From Linepithema humile (taxonomy: Eukaryota; Arthropoda; Insecta; Hymenoptera; Formicidae), in assembly GCF_040581485.1 (NCBI RefSeq), contig NC_090129.1, forward strand, positions 30,346,764 to 30,410,763: DNA of 64,000 nucleotides, read 5' to 3'. The notes under the pieces are model-generated. The model did not search any database, was not told the DNA's origin, and worked only from the letters and a program-made list of their open reading frames with translations. This document shows positions 51,547 through 63,600 of the stretch, piece after piece. Each line of letters opens with the position of its first letter. Position 1 is the stretch's first letter. Made by a program: the position numbers and the translations under genes.

Positions 51547-52049
51547 ATTTTATTTTCCTTCTTTTATTGTAAAAAGTGCCAATTAATCTTTTACAATTTA
51601 TTTTGTTTAATTCTTATACTAAATTTATCTAATTCGACAATTTTTTTTCCAGATTTTTAAAATCTTTTATTGTAAAATTTGAGATTTCTAATTACAAAGT
51701 TAGATTCAAGAATGAAATAAATATCGTGGGATTTACTTTAACGAGAGTTTTGGTCGGAAAAAATAGTTCAACACAAATTTTTAATCTTCTTTCCGCATTT
51801 TATTTTTTTAGTATCTACATTTTTATATCATACTGGAAGCAGGAAGGTAGGTCACTTATCTTTAACTTCTCTTTAATAGTCTGCCATCAGATGCCGAATT
51901 CTTCTATTCTAACAATATGCGCTACGACCACAATGTACGAGCCGAATTCTTCGCGTGGTTCGAAGGCTCTCCGCGAAATTCTGCATCGGAAAATATTGCA
52001 CGGCGAAAGTAGCGCGGCGGCAGTGCTTTATGATCGGTAACGTCATTCC

Positions 52050-52440
52050 GCGGCGCTTATAAATAAGGGCCGAACGGACGCGTCTTCCCGCCGCCTTCCC
52101 GTCTATTTTCGACGGGAACAGGAAGAACACTCGCTCGCTCGCTCGCGCGTGTAGCGAACAGTCGCACATGCCCGCTTCTCGAGACTCCCGTCTCGGCGTC
52201 GCGACGCCTTTGCAATCTAGCGCGCACACATACACACGCCGCTCGCATCCGTCGTAAATACGAACGACGAAAGCTCGTCACCGAAAATAATCGCGTGCTA
52301 TCGCCGAAGTCTCAAAACGCGCGGCGTCCGACGAGCTTCTCGCTTTCCGCGATCTCGCGCGGAGTCGAACGAGCGGATTCTCGTCGTTCCGGACAAATCG
52401 ATCGGGACTGCCGGGGATAAAAATTTCATTTTGATCTCAA
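52050..52440 (+). promoter_or_regulatory. CpG-rich promoter-like region
   Basis: About 390 nt with many CpGs and GCTCGCTCGCTCG repeats, set between AT-rich flanks and upstream of the large gene on the right. It is probably the start region of that gene; no transcription start can be fixed from sequence. Confidence 0.4.
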
Positions 52441-52654
52441 ACCGACTGCTCAGGTATAAAACAAATTTCGTTCTCGCGAATTTCATCGTAACTAATTAAC
52501 CGAAACGCTTGCCCGAGAGTCTCTTAGTGCCATAGTAACGCTAATGTACGTGGGTGGACGTGGTGGAAAATAGAGTAAAGATTTCCAGCTTGCATCAACA
52601 GTCGAAAGAAGCGTTCTGTAACTTAGCAAAGTGCTATTTCAGTGTAAATTAAAA

Positions 52655-53587
52655 ATGAGGACGACTGGAGTGTACGTCGTTCTCTTCTTCGTGTCTGAAT
52701 AAAGCAATTTGCGTGGATTGTAACAAAGGAGTCGTGCTCCGTAAAGAAAGTTTCCATTTACATAAGTGGACACGTAAACAGGCGATCGAATATTAATTGT
52801 AGAAAATATTATGTAATTGAGTGAACACGTCGAAGCGTCCACATTTGATCAAATAGAAATGACTGCTGCAGAAATTGACGAAGCGATTATAAAAGGAGTA
52901 AAAAAGATACAAAGTGCAATGAACGGTAGATTTCCATCAAAGGAACGAAGAAAAAATATTTTGAAATTAACATTTCTTTGTGCTTCTTCGCTCTTCTAGT
53001 AAGGAGCAAAAGTGCGTCGAAGGAACCCGCTGGTGCATTCGTATGCATTACCGCGCGTTTGCTTCCCATAATATTTATAGGATCGAATGTTTATAAGACG
53101 AATCAACACTTCTCTCTCTTGTGCCATCAATTTGCCGATTACATTTGCACTTACCAAGGCGTAGAAAAGCAAATCCGACAAAGAACACTTATTATGAAAC
53201 ATAGATATACTTAGAGCGAACTATAACAAACGAGATCTATTAGTGGCGTAAAAACAATATATGATAAGATTTCTTCGAAGAAGAAGAGCACACGATGCGG
53301 CTCAACGAAATCAGGAAGTAATTATAAAAACTTGGTATACAATTATCTGTTACTTTGCTCGAGCAACAAAGCATAAAAGAACACAAAATACAAAGAAGGA
53401 ACGCTTAAGAAATAAAGATATCGAAATCGCAGAAATTCTGGTACGAATCCAAATCACTCAAATTTTACGGATGCTGAAACCGCATGACGGCATAACGACG
53501 TCGTTTCAATGTCAACGTAAAAGATGACTGCATCACTAACTTCCCATAATTGTCATCCATTAAATATCGCTCGCTGCGTTTCTTCAG
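52655..53587 (+). other. Possible 5' exons of the large gene, unresolved
   Basis: Small frames include one from ATG 52859 (MTAAEIDEAIIKGVKKIQSA) that could splice over a 73-nt intron (MNG|gtagat to ttcttcgctcttctag) into VRSKSASKEPAGAFVCITAR and on to a stop at 53214, and a Lys/Arg-rich one from 53261. They could be a short gene, 5'UTR or chance. Confidence 0.2.
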
Positions 53588-54647
53588 ATACCTAAATCCC
53601 GCATCTTTCTGTTCACCAACCGCCAACGAATGGCGGAGGATAATGCTCGGCAGGCCGAGGAGTCCGGCGTGCCCGAGATCGAGAGGAAGCTCGACAGGTC
53701 GGACGGCTCGAGTCGCCCGCGAGGAGATCAAAGAGGCACCCTCAGGGTCAAGGACAGGCCCGAGGAGGGTCGACTTCCGACCCCGTCTCCGGACCCGCAG
53801 TGCTCGTCGGGCGCAACGCGAGATCGTTCGGGGATGATGTCTCGCGGTGTTGAAGAGGAAGAGGAGGACCTCGCAATTTACCTCAACGAGGGCGAGGGCG
53901 CGTCGCCCTTCGACGGCCACTCGTTCGATTACGACGTCACGCCGAACTCGACGGCCTCGGCGATGGGGGTCGACGCCGCGCCCGACGATGTGTTCGAGCA
54001 TCTGGACCGGCTGTACGCGCTGACGGAGGAGATCCTGGAGCTGCGCGATCGCAGCTGCAAGCTCTTTCGGCGCGTCCGAAATCTGGAGCGCGCCAAGGCG
54101 CAGAGGAACGCCGATCGCCGCCTGGAGGCCGCCGTGGCGAACGGCGAGGAGCTGCCCGACGACTTCCTCGACGAGGACACCGGTTTCGCGGAATCGCTGC
54201 TGGACGCCATGCTGTCGAGCTGCCGCGACACCGCTATGTCGGCGGCGAGGAGGAACGAACGCGCGAGCATGCGATCGCCCTCGAGGCAGCGGAGCCGATC
54301 GATCGCATCGACCGAGCAGAATCTCGGACTGAACCTGATTGAGGGTGCGGGCGAGGCGGATAAGCGGACGGCGAGGAATGCGAATCGCAACGGCGGCCCG
54401 AAGGTCAGCAAGTGGACCCGAGTGAAGGCAGCCTTCAAATGGGAGCGCGCGTGCACGAGCGATCTCGCGGACATCGTGGAGGCGGTGACGCCGACCACGA
54501 GATTTCTGAGAATCCCGGACGCGGTTACCACCGGAAGCTGGAGCACCGGATCGGCGCTGTCGCCGTGCACCAGCGAGCTCTCTAGTCCGTCCACGCCGAT
54601 CGGCAGGGCTTCGTCCGCGTCGTCGTCCAACGAGGAAGTGTTCGATG
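53588..54647 (+). CDS. Large-gene exon 1
   Basis: Acceptor gtttcttcag at 53587; first Met at 53630. Carries the acidic run, the coiled coil and SKWTRVKAAF. Donor GATG|gtgagg, phase 1. Confidence 0.85.
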
Positions 54648-57600
54648 GTGAGGATATCTTCTCGTTTTTGTGCGAAAAAAAATTATGAGAAACTTATTAG
54701 CGCAATGTCTTCTTCTAGATTCGCGCAAAAATGCTACTAATGTAAATTATGCGGATCGACAATTGGCATTAGTGAAAGACGACAGAAGAAAGGAAGAACC
54801 GGATCGGCACGGTCGATTGCTCGACACTGTCATCGCGGAGATTCCGGATCCTGCTGAATTACCCAGTGAGGTGAGGTCTCTTTTATATTAATATAAAGGA
54901 AACACATATAATTGTTCTGAATATTCTATAATGTTGTATAAATCTGTACAAATGTAGTAAATCGGAGCTAATTCGATCACAAGATTATTCTGATTAAAAT
55001 AAGTTAGAGAACCAGATTTAATTAAAACGAATTAATCAGTGATTTATAATATACGTTGCATATACTATATTGATGAGGAGATAAAGAAACGATATCACAA
55101 TACACAATACAAAGATCATTTACTTGAGAAATTCTATGACTTAATGTTACAAATAAAGCCAAACGCACTTAACATTATTTTATCGATTTTTTTGATAAAC
55201 AGTATATTTTTACACCTTATCGCTGATCATATTATGCTTTCTAAAGCTCTACTTTTTATTATTCTTAGATGAAACATCCCCGATTCACTCTATAGTGCAA
55301 AATTTATTCTACATTTTCAATCCACCCCCGCCAACATTTTTCCGCCTTGTAATTTTCGATCGACCTCGACGGGAAGCCAGACGGCGGATTCGCGTTACAA
55401 GAGCCGCGTCGACAAAAGCGCTCCGCAAAATTCCTTTTCCGCTACACAAGTGGCGGTGTACGAGTGTCGACTTAAAAATATCCACGGTGCTACGCACGAC
55501 CGCGCCCGTTGAATTTCTTTGATCAACGCATCGCGAGCGTATCCATTAACGGACGCACCGCGTCATTCTGACTACGAGTCGAATCTTTTTGGTGACAGTC
55601 CCTTGACTGCTTGTCACCTGAAATTGCGCTCACATATCCACGTAACTGACATTTCCCGTTGCGAATAAATATCTTGATACATGAACGAGTCATTGTCTGT
55701 TGCGCGGTTGAAAAACGCGTGTCCTATATTTGATGCGTTAAGATATACTTTGTTTCTCCTTTTTTATTTTTGCTTATTTCTACGACTTTGATTTATTTGT
55801 TTGGCGTGTATTATATCTATTAACAATAATATTTCTGTTATTAATAATTTTAATATTTATAAATATTTTTTAATTGAGAAAAGACCCGCTGTGAATTTTA
55901 ATGTCTATTACTTCCGATACGTTTGTTTACTTTGAATGGCAGCCAAGTCGCGATAAACCGCTGATTCGTATCATATCGGACGCGGATGCAGCAATTGCAA
56001 GCACAGACGGGAAAAATTCGGAAGTATCACCGAAGAAACCGACGCCGATTCTCACGATCACAATACCGTCGAACGAGGAGGAAATCAGGAACTTGTCCTC
56101 TCCCGAATCGATGTCTCCGCTTCTCTCGAGCACGCAAGATTCCGGCGGAAGCTCACCGCAGCAACCCAAACCGCGCCAGGGTATTTCGAGCCCGAGGGAA
56201 TTCAAGCGACAGGTTAGACAAATACCTTGGCAAAATTCTGCTGCTTTGATCTATTGAATAACTATAAACTTTCAAATTTTATCCTTGAATTTAAATTCGA
56301 TCATCACGCTGGGGGAAAGCTAGCTCGTATAATGTTTGTTAAATGTTAACATAAAATTTTGCTATCTCGAAACGTGGATTACCGTATTTTATCTGCGAAG
56401 AAATGCGATGGAAATAGAACAAAATATTCTAAATTTTATGTGGATGCTTTCTCTTGCCAACGCGCGCGAGCTTACGAGCTACGCCGAGATGCACAGACAT
56501 GCGAGACGTTTGATTCCAGTATTCGACGATCGAGGAAGCGGTAACGCCAGCTCCAAAGATGCAAGATTCGAAATGGAACAAGGTCAGACGTGCTTTTCTG
56601 ACAAACGCCACGTTCAGCGTTCCTCCAAGCCCGGTTAGAATGGTCGCGCCGCAACTATTCCCAAACGATGGTGAGAGCTTAATGTGAAGCTTCCCGGAAC
56701 ACATCGCTTCTTATAAATTGTGCACTTTTTATGTTATTCTAACGCCAATGCAAAAAACCTTATATCAATCGCAGAAACATATCATCCATTTCTCTCATAA
56801 CATCCATTTCTCTCATAAAGCATTGTGAATTTTAACACAAAATATTAATAATCGCATCTCAAAGCCTCACAGTGAAACTTTGCATGAGAAGACAAAGAAA
56901 TGATAACGATGTCGCAGTACAAGAATCATTTATTTATAAAACTCTGTGTCTTAAATGTTACTAATATTATGTAAAGCTTCCTTTACGGATCCAGAATTTA
57001 TATTATCGGAATGTGCTCCGATTTTTATTAGTAATATACATATTTTATTATAATTTAATTTTTCATCAAAATTCTTTGGTTTTTTATAGACATAGAGTCC
57101 AATTGTAAATCACTGACCTTTACACTATCTCTTTTTCTCTTTTTCACCGTAAATCTTTATTCAAAAGAAGTGCTACGTACACATATCCAATTACAAAGGC
57201 ACGCGGAAATAAACAGTTTCCTCCCGCATTTATTTTCAAAGTTCGAGTAAACTCACGAAACATTGAGATCTGCTTTTGAATCACTTGAATTTTTAAAGCG
57301 CTTGCCATTTACCAATTCCAATGATTACATTCGCTCTTCTAAAGCTTGCTTGCTTTTCATTCTATTGAGAAAAATTGCTTACGTTTCATTTTCGCTATCG
57401 TGGTGTGTTCGTTACTCGCTCGATCTTTTCAGCTGGACGATACATTTGTCCAAATAGTTCGACAACTCGGTCGCTTTCTTATGGTTTACTTCTATCGTTT
57501 CCTGCGCCGTCATCTCGTGCGTTTTCACAACCGACTCGCGAAATTTCGCGATCTCTTCCAGCTTGACGCGCGCATTCTCGTTCACGCGATCGAGCATTTT

Positions 57601-60600
57601 TATCGCTTCCTCCGACTGTGCTTTCACGCATTCTGCAAATTCGCAGGGCGCGTCGTGTTTGCGACACACAATCAGACCTTTCTTCACGCATGCACTGTGC
57701 GTCGTCACATCATTTCGTAGATTCTGCAACATAGATTCTATGCGTTTCGCATTCGAAGCGATCGCTCGATCCAAGGCGTCGAAAGATCGCCGTATTTCAT
57801 CGTTGAGTAACAATGTTTCTTTTCGCATCCAAGTGCTATACGACATGTCCAGCTTGATCAGTTCGTCTAGCTTTGCCGTCGTTTTATTGAATAATTCCTT
57901 TAATTGTGTCGCACAAGCGACTTTATTGTTCTCCAGCCAACTGTTCACCTCGCTTGTGATCAATCGCGATTCATCCTCCACGAATTTCTCTATGTTCTTA
58001 ACGCGTAGCTCCAAGGATTGTCGTACTTTCAAATAATCATCACTGGCAGTAGTGGTTCTTTTGCACTAAAATTTATTATTTTATGAAATAATCGACAAAT
58101 AATTTGAGTCAATCATATCACGAGAAGAGTTTCAGAAGCATAAGATTTTATTTTTATGCAATATTTTCTTCAAAAATAATTTCTATAAAATATTTACTCA
58201 AATTTTTAACTTTTATAGTAATAATTACCAATTACATTTTTCATTGGAAAGTTTTAAGAACATTTAATTAAAAATAAATTTAATTAATTTACTTTGGGCT
58301 CAGGCTTGGAAGACTCGAATAACTTTTTACAAAGTTGTTGAAACGGCGGTTTAGGACATTGCTTTTCTTTGTATTGTTTGAGGGTTAGATAAATTTTATT
58401 TTCCGACCATTCGATGAGCTTGCGACTTTGTGATACATTCTTACTGAAGCGAAAAGCGGAGAATGAAAAATTTCTCGCAACATTATCCAGAATTTGGCAA
58501 CCTACTTTAAAATTTTGTAGCAACATGCCATTTGCACGTGTCACATGTTGCTTGTCAGGACGAAATAAAGATACTGAACACACATATTTGAAAAACAAAA
58601 GAAATATTGGTATAATTGAAAAAAAAGTATTGAAGTGCAGTAAATACAATTATCAAATATTATAGATATAATAAAAGGACAATAAACTTTCTCCGATTCC
58701 TCGAAGGTATTAATATTTCCATAAGTATGCTTAACGCGCAATTAATCAATGTCTGTGTCAACGAGCTACCACAAACTTTCCTGTCTAATTTTAATCCTTC
58801 ACCTTCTTTGCACGCACTTTCATTCTGCGCTTCTCATCGCATAAAATGTCTTCGTTGTAAATGCAGATACGCGCCGAGCTCGCAGCTGTAGCGAAAGCGT
58901 CGAGGATCTCGGTAAAACCGTTGCAGGTACCAGCAACAACCAGGCGGAAGCGAGCAAGGACTATCAGGCGCTGCGGGAGAAGTTCGGCGCCGAATTCCAC
59001 CGGAAGCTGGTTGAATGGGAGCGCTTGAAGAGCGCGAGAAACGCGCGTAGCAGTTTGCCCTGGAGCGAAGAGCGGTTGGCACCCGAGTTCAGGAAGAAGC
59101 TGCAGGAGTGGAAGCGGGCGAAGAAGGGCCGACGGTCCAGCGTGGCTGTCGAGCAGCAGCGCGTCAGTCGCCGACGATTGACTGACTGGCAACTCTGGCG
59201 CACCTCTTCGTCGAAGCCCGAGACCAAATTTCACGGCGTACGTCGATCTTGCGAGCAGTCGCGTCAAATTACGAATATTTCGGAATTTAACGGAAGAAAA
59301 TGCCAAAAAATTTTATTTTTGAATTTATCAAACAATCTACTTATTTTATTTTAATTCGGAAATATTCACCTTTTTATCTTAATTACGAAAATATGTGTGC
59401 TCTACTTGTGATAATTAAAAGATAGAAAAATTTTTATGAACAGTACTTGGAAAAAAAGTACAGAAACACAAATTAAAAGAGTGATGCACTATTATTCAAT
59501 TTTAATTTGCAATATTTTTGAACGTCTCTTCAACATTTTTACGTAATAGAAAAATCACAACTCAGTCGGCTCGCGTGGAAGCTGTGCGAGTATCGGCAGC
59601 GCGGGTAGTTTCGGCAGCGATGGAAAACAGCATCTCTGCGAGGATTTCATCAAGAGGATGGAGGCGTGGAGGAGGATGAGCGAGGCCGCGTGTCAAAATA
59701 ACGAGAGACCAAAATCACCGGTGAGTCGTACCGCGTCTGATATCGACGAAACGGAGTTCGTCGCTTTGGAAAAAGTGCTGTTGCTGTTTGAACAGAAACC
59801 CGAGAAGGAACGTCGAGAGAGCGACGCCAAACAATTAAACGATTGTTTCGATGGCGACTCGAGGTATAAAAATTCAGACAACACAGAGATTTTTATTTCT
59901 ATTTCTATAAATTGATTTGTATTTATCTAAAAGATAAATTAGTGTACTATCAAAGGACCTTTGTTTCAAAAATTCAATTTTTTGAAAAATGTGATTCTTA
60001 AATTTTTCATAATTTCTATTTTTGTTACATAAAAAATAACGGAAGTTGACTGTGCATGCTACAAACTATTTTTAATTGATTCAAGATTCATGAATGCATC
60101 GCGTGGCGTAAACTGCGGCAACGAAGTGTTGATTCGCACATCTGTTGGCTCTTATCGTTTCGAGGGCATATCTCGAGAATTCACGAGAAAATTATACGAC
60201 TGGGAGAAATATCGCGGAATATCACCGAGATCCTCCACGTTCCGTCTTTTAGGACCAGGTTACACACCGTTCACCGAAGATTCGGACGAAGCGATGTTAG
60301 CAGAGCCGTCAAGTACGCCAGGTAGGATTAAACAATTTTCAATAAATTATTTGCGTTATACACAACATTAATTACACATACTAATTACAGGAAAGAATCG
60401 AGCGTTCCACTTGACCCTGAAGAGATCCAAGTCCGACGGTAGCGTGTTCGAGGGCAGCCTTCGTGACGAATCATTCACGCTACGTCGCTCCACGAGTCTG
60501 CAATCTTTGAGTTCCGCGGACAAGCTCGAAGATGACAATCGATTGGAAACTTTACCAGTTTCTAGTAAGAAACGATCCTTTTCAAACATCTTTAACATTT

Positions 60601-63600
60601 CAACACGCTTAACAACTCTGCAAACGTTAACTAGTCGCAATCTTAATTTCAGCAAAATCACAGTATATTTCTCATTACTTTTCTACGCATTTAAAATAAT
60701 CTCGCGAGTAATAATTCTGACAAAAATTTCACTTGCAGGTAACAACTCGCAAGGGATGAAGGATCACGCGGAGGATATAGCGGTGGAAGACTCCGAGCCG
60801 GAGGCGATGATCGTCGACATCGAGGACGTTATCGAGGAAACTGCCAGCCCGTTGACGGGAGTGCAACCCCATCAGACGCCGGTGTATTCCGTTGCGGCCA
60901 GCGAAACCACCAGCATCGCCGTTCCTCTCGGTACGGTCACATCCAGCCACGAGCCGTCGCCGGTGTTCCTGGTCGAGGCCGAGGAGAATGAGAGCTGCGA
61001 ACGTTGGAACGGCAGAACGTGGCAGATCGGCCCGGAAGCTCGCTCGAGCGAGAACAGTCCGAGTCCGGAACGCTCACCGGTGTCCGAGGACTGGCACGAA
61101 ACAGTGACATCCTTGGACGAGGATAAATCGAATTGGGAATCATGGCGCAAGGAGAGCAACAAAGAGGACGACGGCTCTACAGGGTGGACCGAGAAAACGC
61201 GCAACTCGATCCCGGACTCCGGCGACTCTGTAAAATCCGATCAGTCGATCGGATGGAATCGAGATGCTTGGGACGAATCGGGCGATGAAGCAAATAGGTA
61301 AGAAATGATTTCTCGAAAAAGTTATTATGATCAGATAAAACTCGGTTTTCAAATTGGTGGTATGTTTTTAGAGACTCGACGGGACTCGAATTGCCTCTTA
61401 CGCCGATTTATGAGAGTAAGAGTGACACGAAGAAACATGATTTTTTTGGTAAGAAAATTCAGCACTGTCGACGTTACTTCTTTTATTCCCTAAGATTTTC
61501 TAAAGCTATTATTAAAGAAAATAAAAGTTACACTATTTAGCGATATTTTATTTCAGAAAGTGACGAGGCCGAATCTGCGAACTCTGCCGAAAATTTTGAA
61601 ACCTCGTTGAGGACTTTAAATGCAGAAGAATTGATGGTACATTTAGAAATAATTTGATTTTATTTTAACATATTAATTTTGCACGCTGCTATTTATCTAG
61701 TTTTAATATTCTTCAAAGCATGAACGTATAATAAAAAAAAGCATTGTCTGTTTGCGGAAAATACTTCTTATTAATCGTCAAGATTTGTAAGACACTCGAG
61801 TCACTGTTGAGGCTCAAAATTTTTGGAAAAGTAAGTTTTATCATAGCGCAATTGAAATTAGCGTCCTGTCGGTACAACCAGGACTCTCCGCGTACGAGTA
61901 GGCGGATGAACGAGACGAGGAAGCTCGAGACTCTAGCGGATGAACCAAGTAATGAGCAGACAAGCGACGTGGAGGATCTCCAAGATGGCGAGAAGACCGA
62001 AAGGAGAAGAATAATTCTCGATACTTATCAGTTAACAAGAACGCCGTCATCGTCAGACTGCCGCGATTCCAAGGAAGCTTCTCCGAAGTTATCGAATTTA
62101 AACTTAGGTAAATTCGTATAAAAGGAACAAGATTTTTTTTGGTACATCAAGATTTATAAATTATATTTTATGTTATTGTATAATACAATTTTTCTCGATT
62201 AATCTATTTTAAATATAGACATCTTAATTTGTCAAAGGTAAATTTATTAAGAAGTTAAAAGTAGAAGAATTCTTATTCTTAATATTTTTAAAGGTTTCTT
62301 GTTTTCAAGTTTTTCAGTTTTAACTTCTACTTTTATTTTTTCATAATACCCACACTGTTTTATATTTTTTCTTGCCCAAATCTTATATAATTCTTTTTTC
62401 ATAGACGATAATAAAGATATACCGGAATATTGCGGCGTTGACATCGAAGACGAGACTTCAGCACATTACGAGAATTGCAGTTCACCCGAGTTACAGGCCG
62501 ATGTCGATCGACATTACGAAATTCTCACGTTCAAAACGGACACGTGCGGCGATGCGACTGATAATCGTTTATACGAACCGATTAATTGCCCCGAAATTCG
62601 CAGTTTTTCCTACGACAGCAGAAATAATTGCGCTAAAGGAAATCTTTTATCATCAAGATTGCCGGGAATGGAAAAGTCAAATTACTTAGAAACTTCTAGA
62701 AGCCTTTTAACTAATTCTATCATTCGAACCATCCCGATAACTGTCTCAAGGGACAACGAAGCGCGCCGCTTGGAGAGGATCCTGATCAACGAAGAGACGT
62801 TGAACAAAATAATCGTTCCCACGGCGAGCACGGAAAGCGGAATGAGAAGTGCGGAGAAAATTCGAGATCGTTCCACAAACGCATATCGTCCGGACGAAGC
62901 CATCGACGATCGGCAGCGCGTCTGCAATCACGCATCCGCGAAGACGATTCGCGACAATCCAGGCTTTTCCAAAAATGTCTTCGTGAAAACAAAGCGCATG
63001 ATATTCGGCCCGTTTCGCCGGTCGGAAGACCGATCATTGTCAAGAAAAGAGAGCGATGGTTCCGTCGACAGTCGACTTTTGCGTTCGAAGTCCAAGAGCA
63101 AATCGAGATCGGCGTCGCCAAAATTGAGTCGGCAGGACGCCCTGTTGCGCGTATCGTTGTCCCTGCCGTGGCCTCTGCGCTCTGCCTCAAAGGAAAGTGA
63201 GATTCCTTCCAAAGTTGAATCCAGAAGAAATTCAGGAAGCAAGACGGACGATATGGCGCAGGAGAAAAACTCGCTTTGTGAAGAAAATAATGTCGACAAT
63301 AAAAAACGCGAAAATCAATTAATTAAGGAAGAACCATTATCCATTAATGCAAATGAGAGAAAAAATCATCATTCGAACACAAATGCGTGTTCAAAGGGAA
63401 CGATTTTCACGCGAGTTTCCGACCGATTAAGAGCAATGTCGATCGAGCAGGATCAAAGTATATCCGGAGTAAAGGACGAAATTAAATATAATCAAACGCA
63501 GGATAATGAAGAGCGTGGTAGAATCAGGCGTAACCAAGTGCAGTTTGAAGGAAAACAGAATGAAGAACAATGCAGCCGAAGGCAGAACGAAGGAAAGCGA

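Noticed and set aside
53929..54630. 233-residue minus-strand ORF
   Set aside because: Antisense shadow of large-gene exon 1, caused by its GC-rich codon use.
58541..58649. Hydrophobic N-terminal signal of the nested gene (frame before 58573)
   Set aside because: It lacks an ATG and translates a T-rich polypyrimidine tract just before a good acceptor.
59566..59863. Exon 6 of the large gene starting at actcag, 59566
   Set aside because: Phase does not match the exon 5 donor. The upstream taatag acceptor at 59549 restores the frame.
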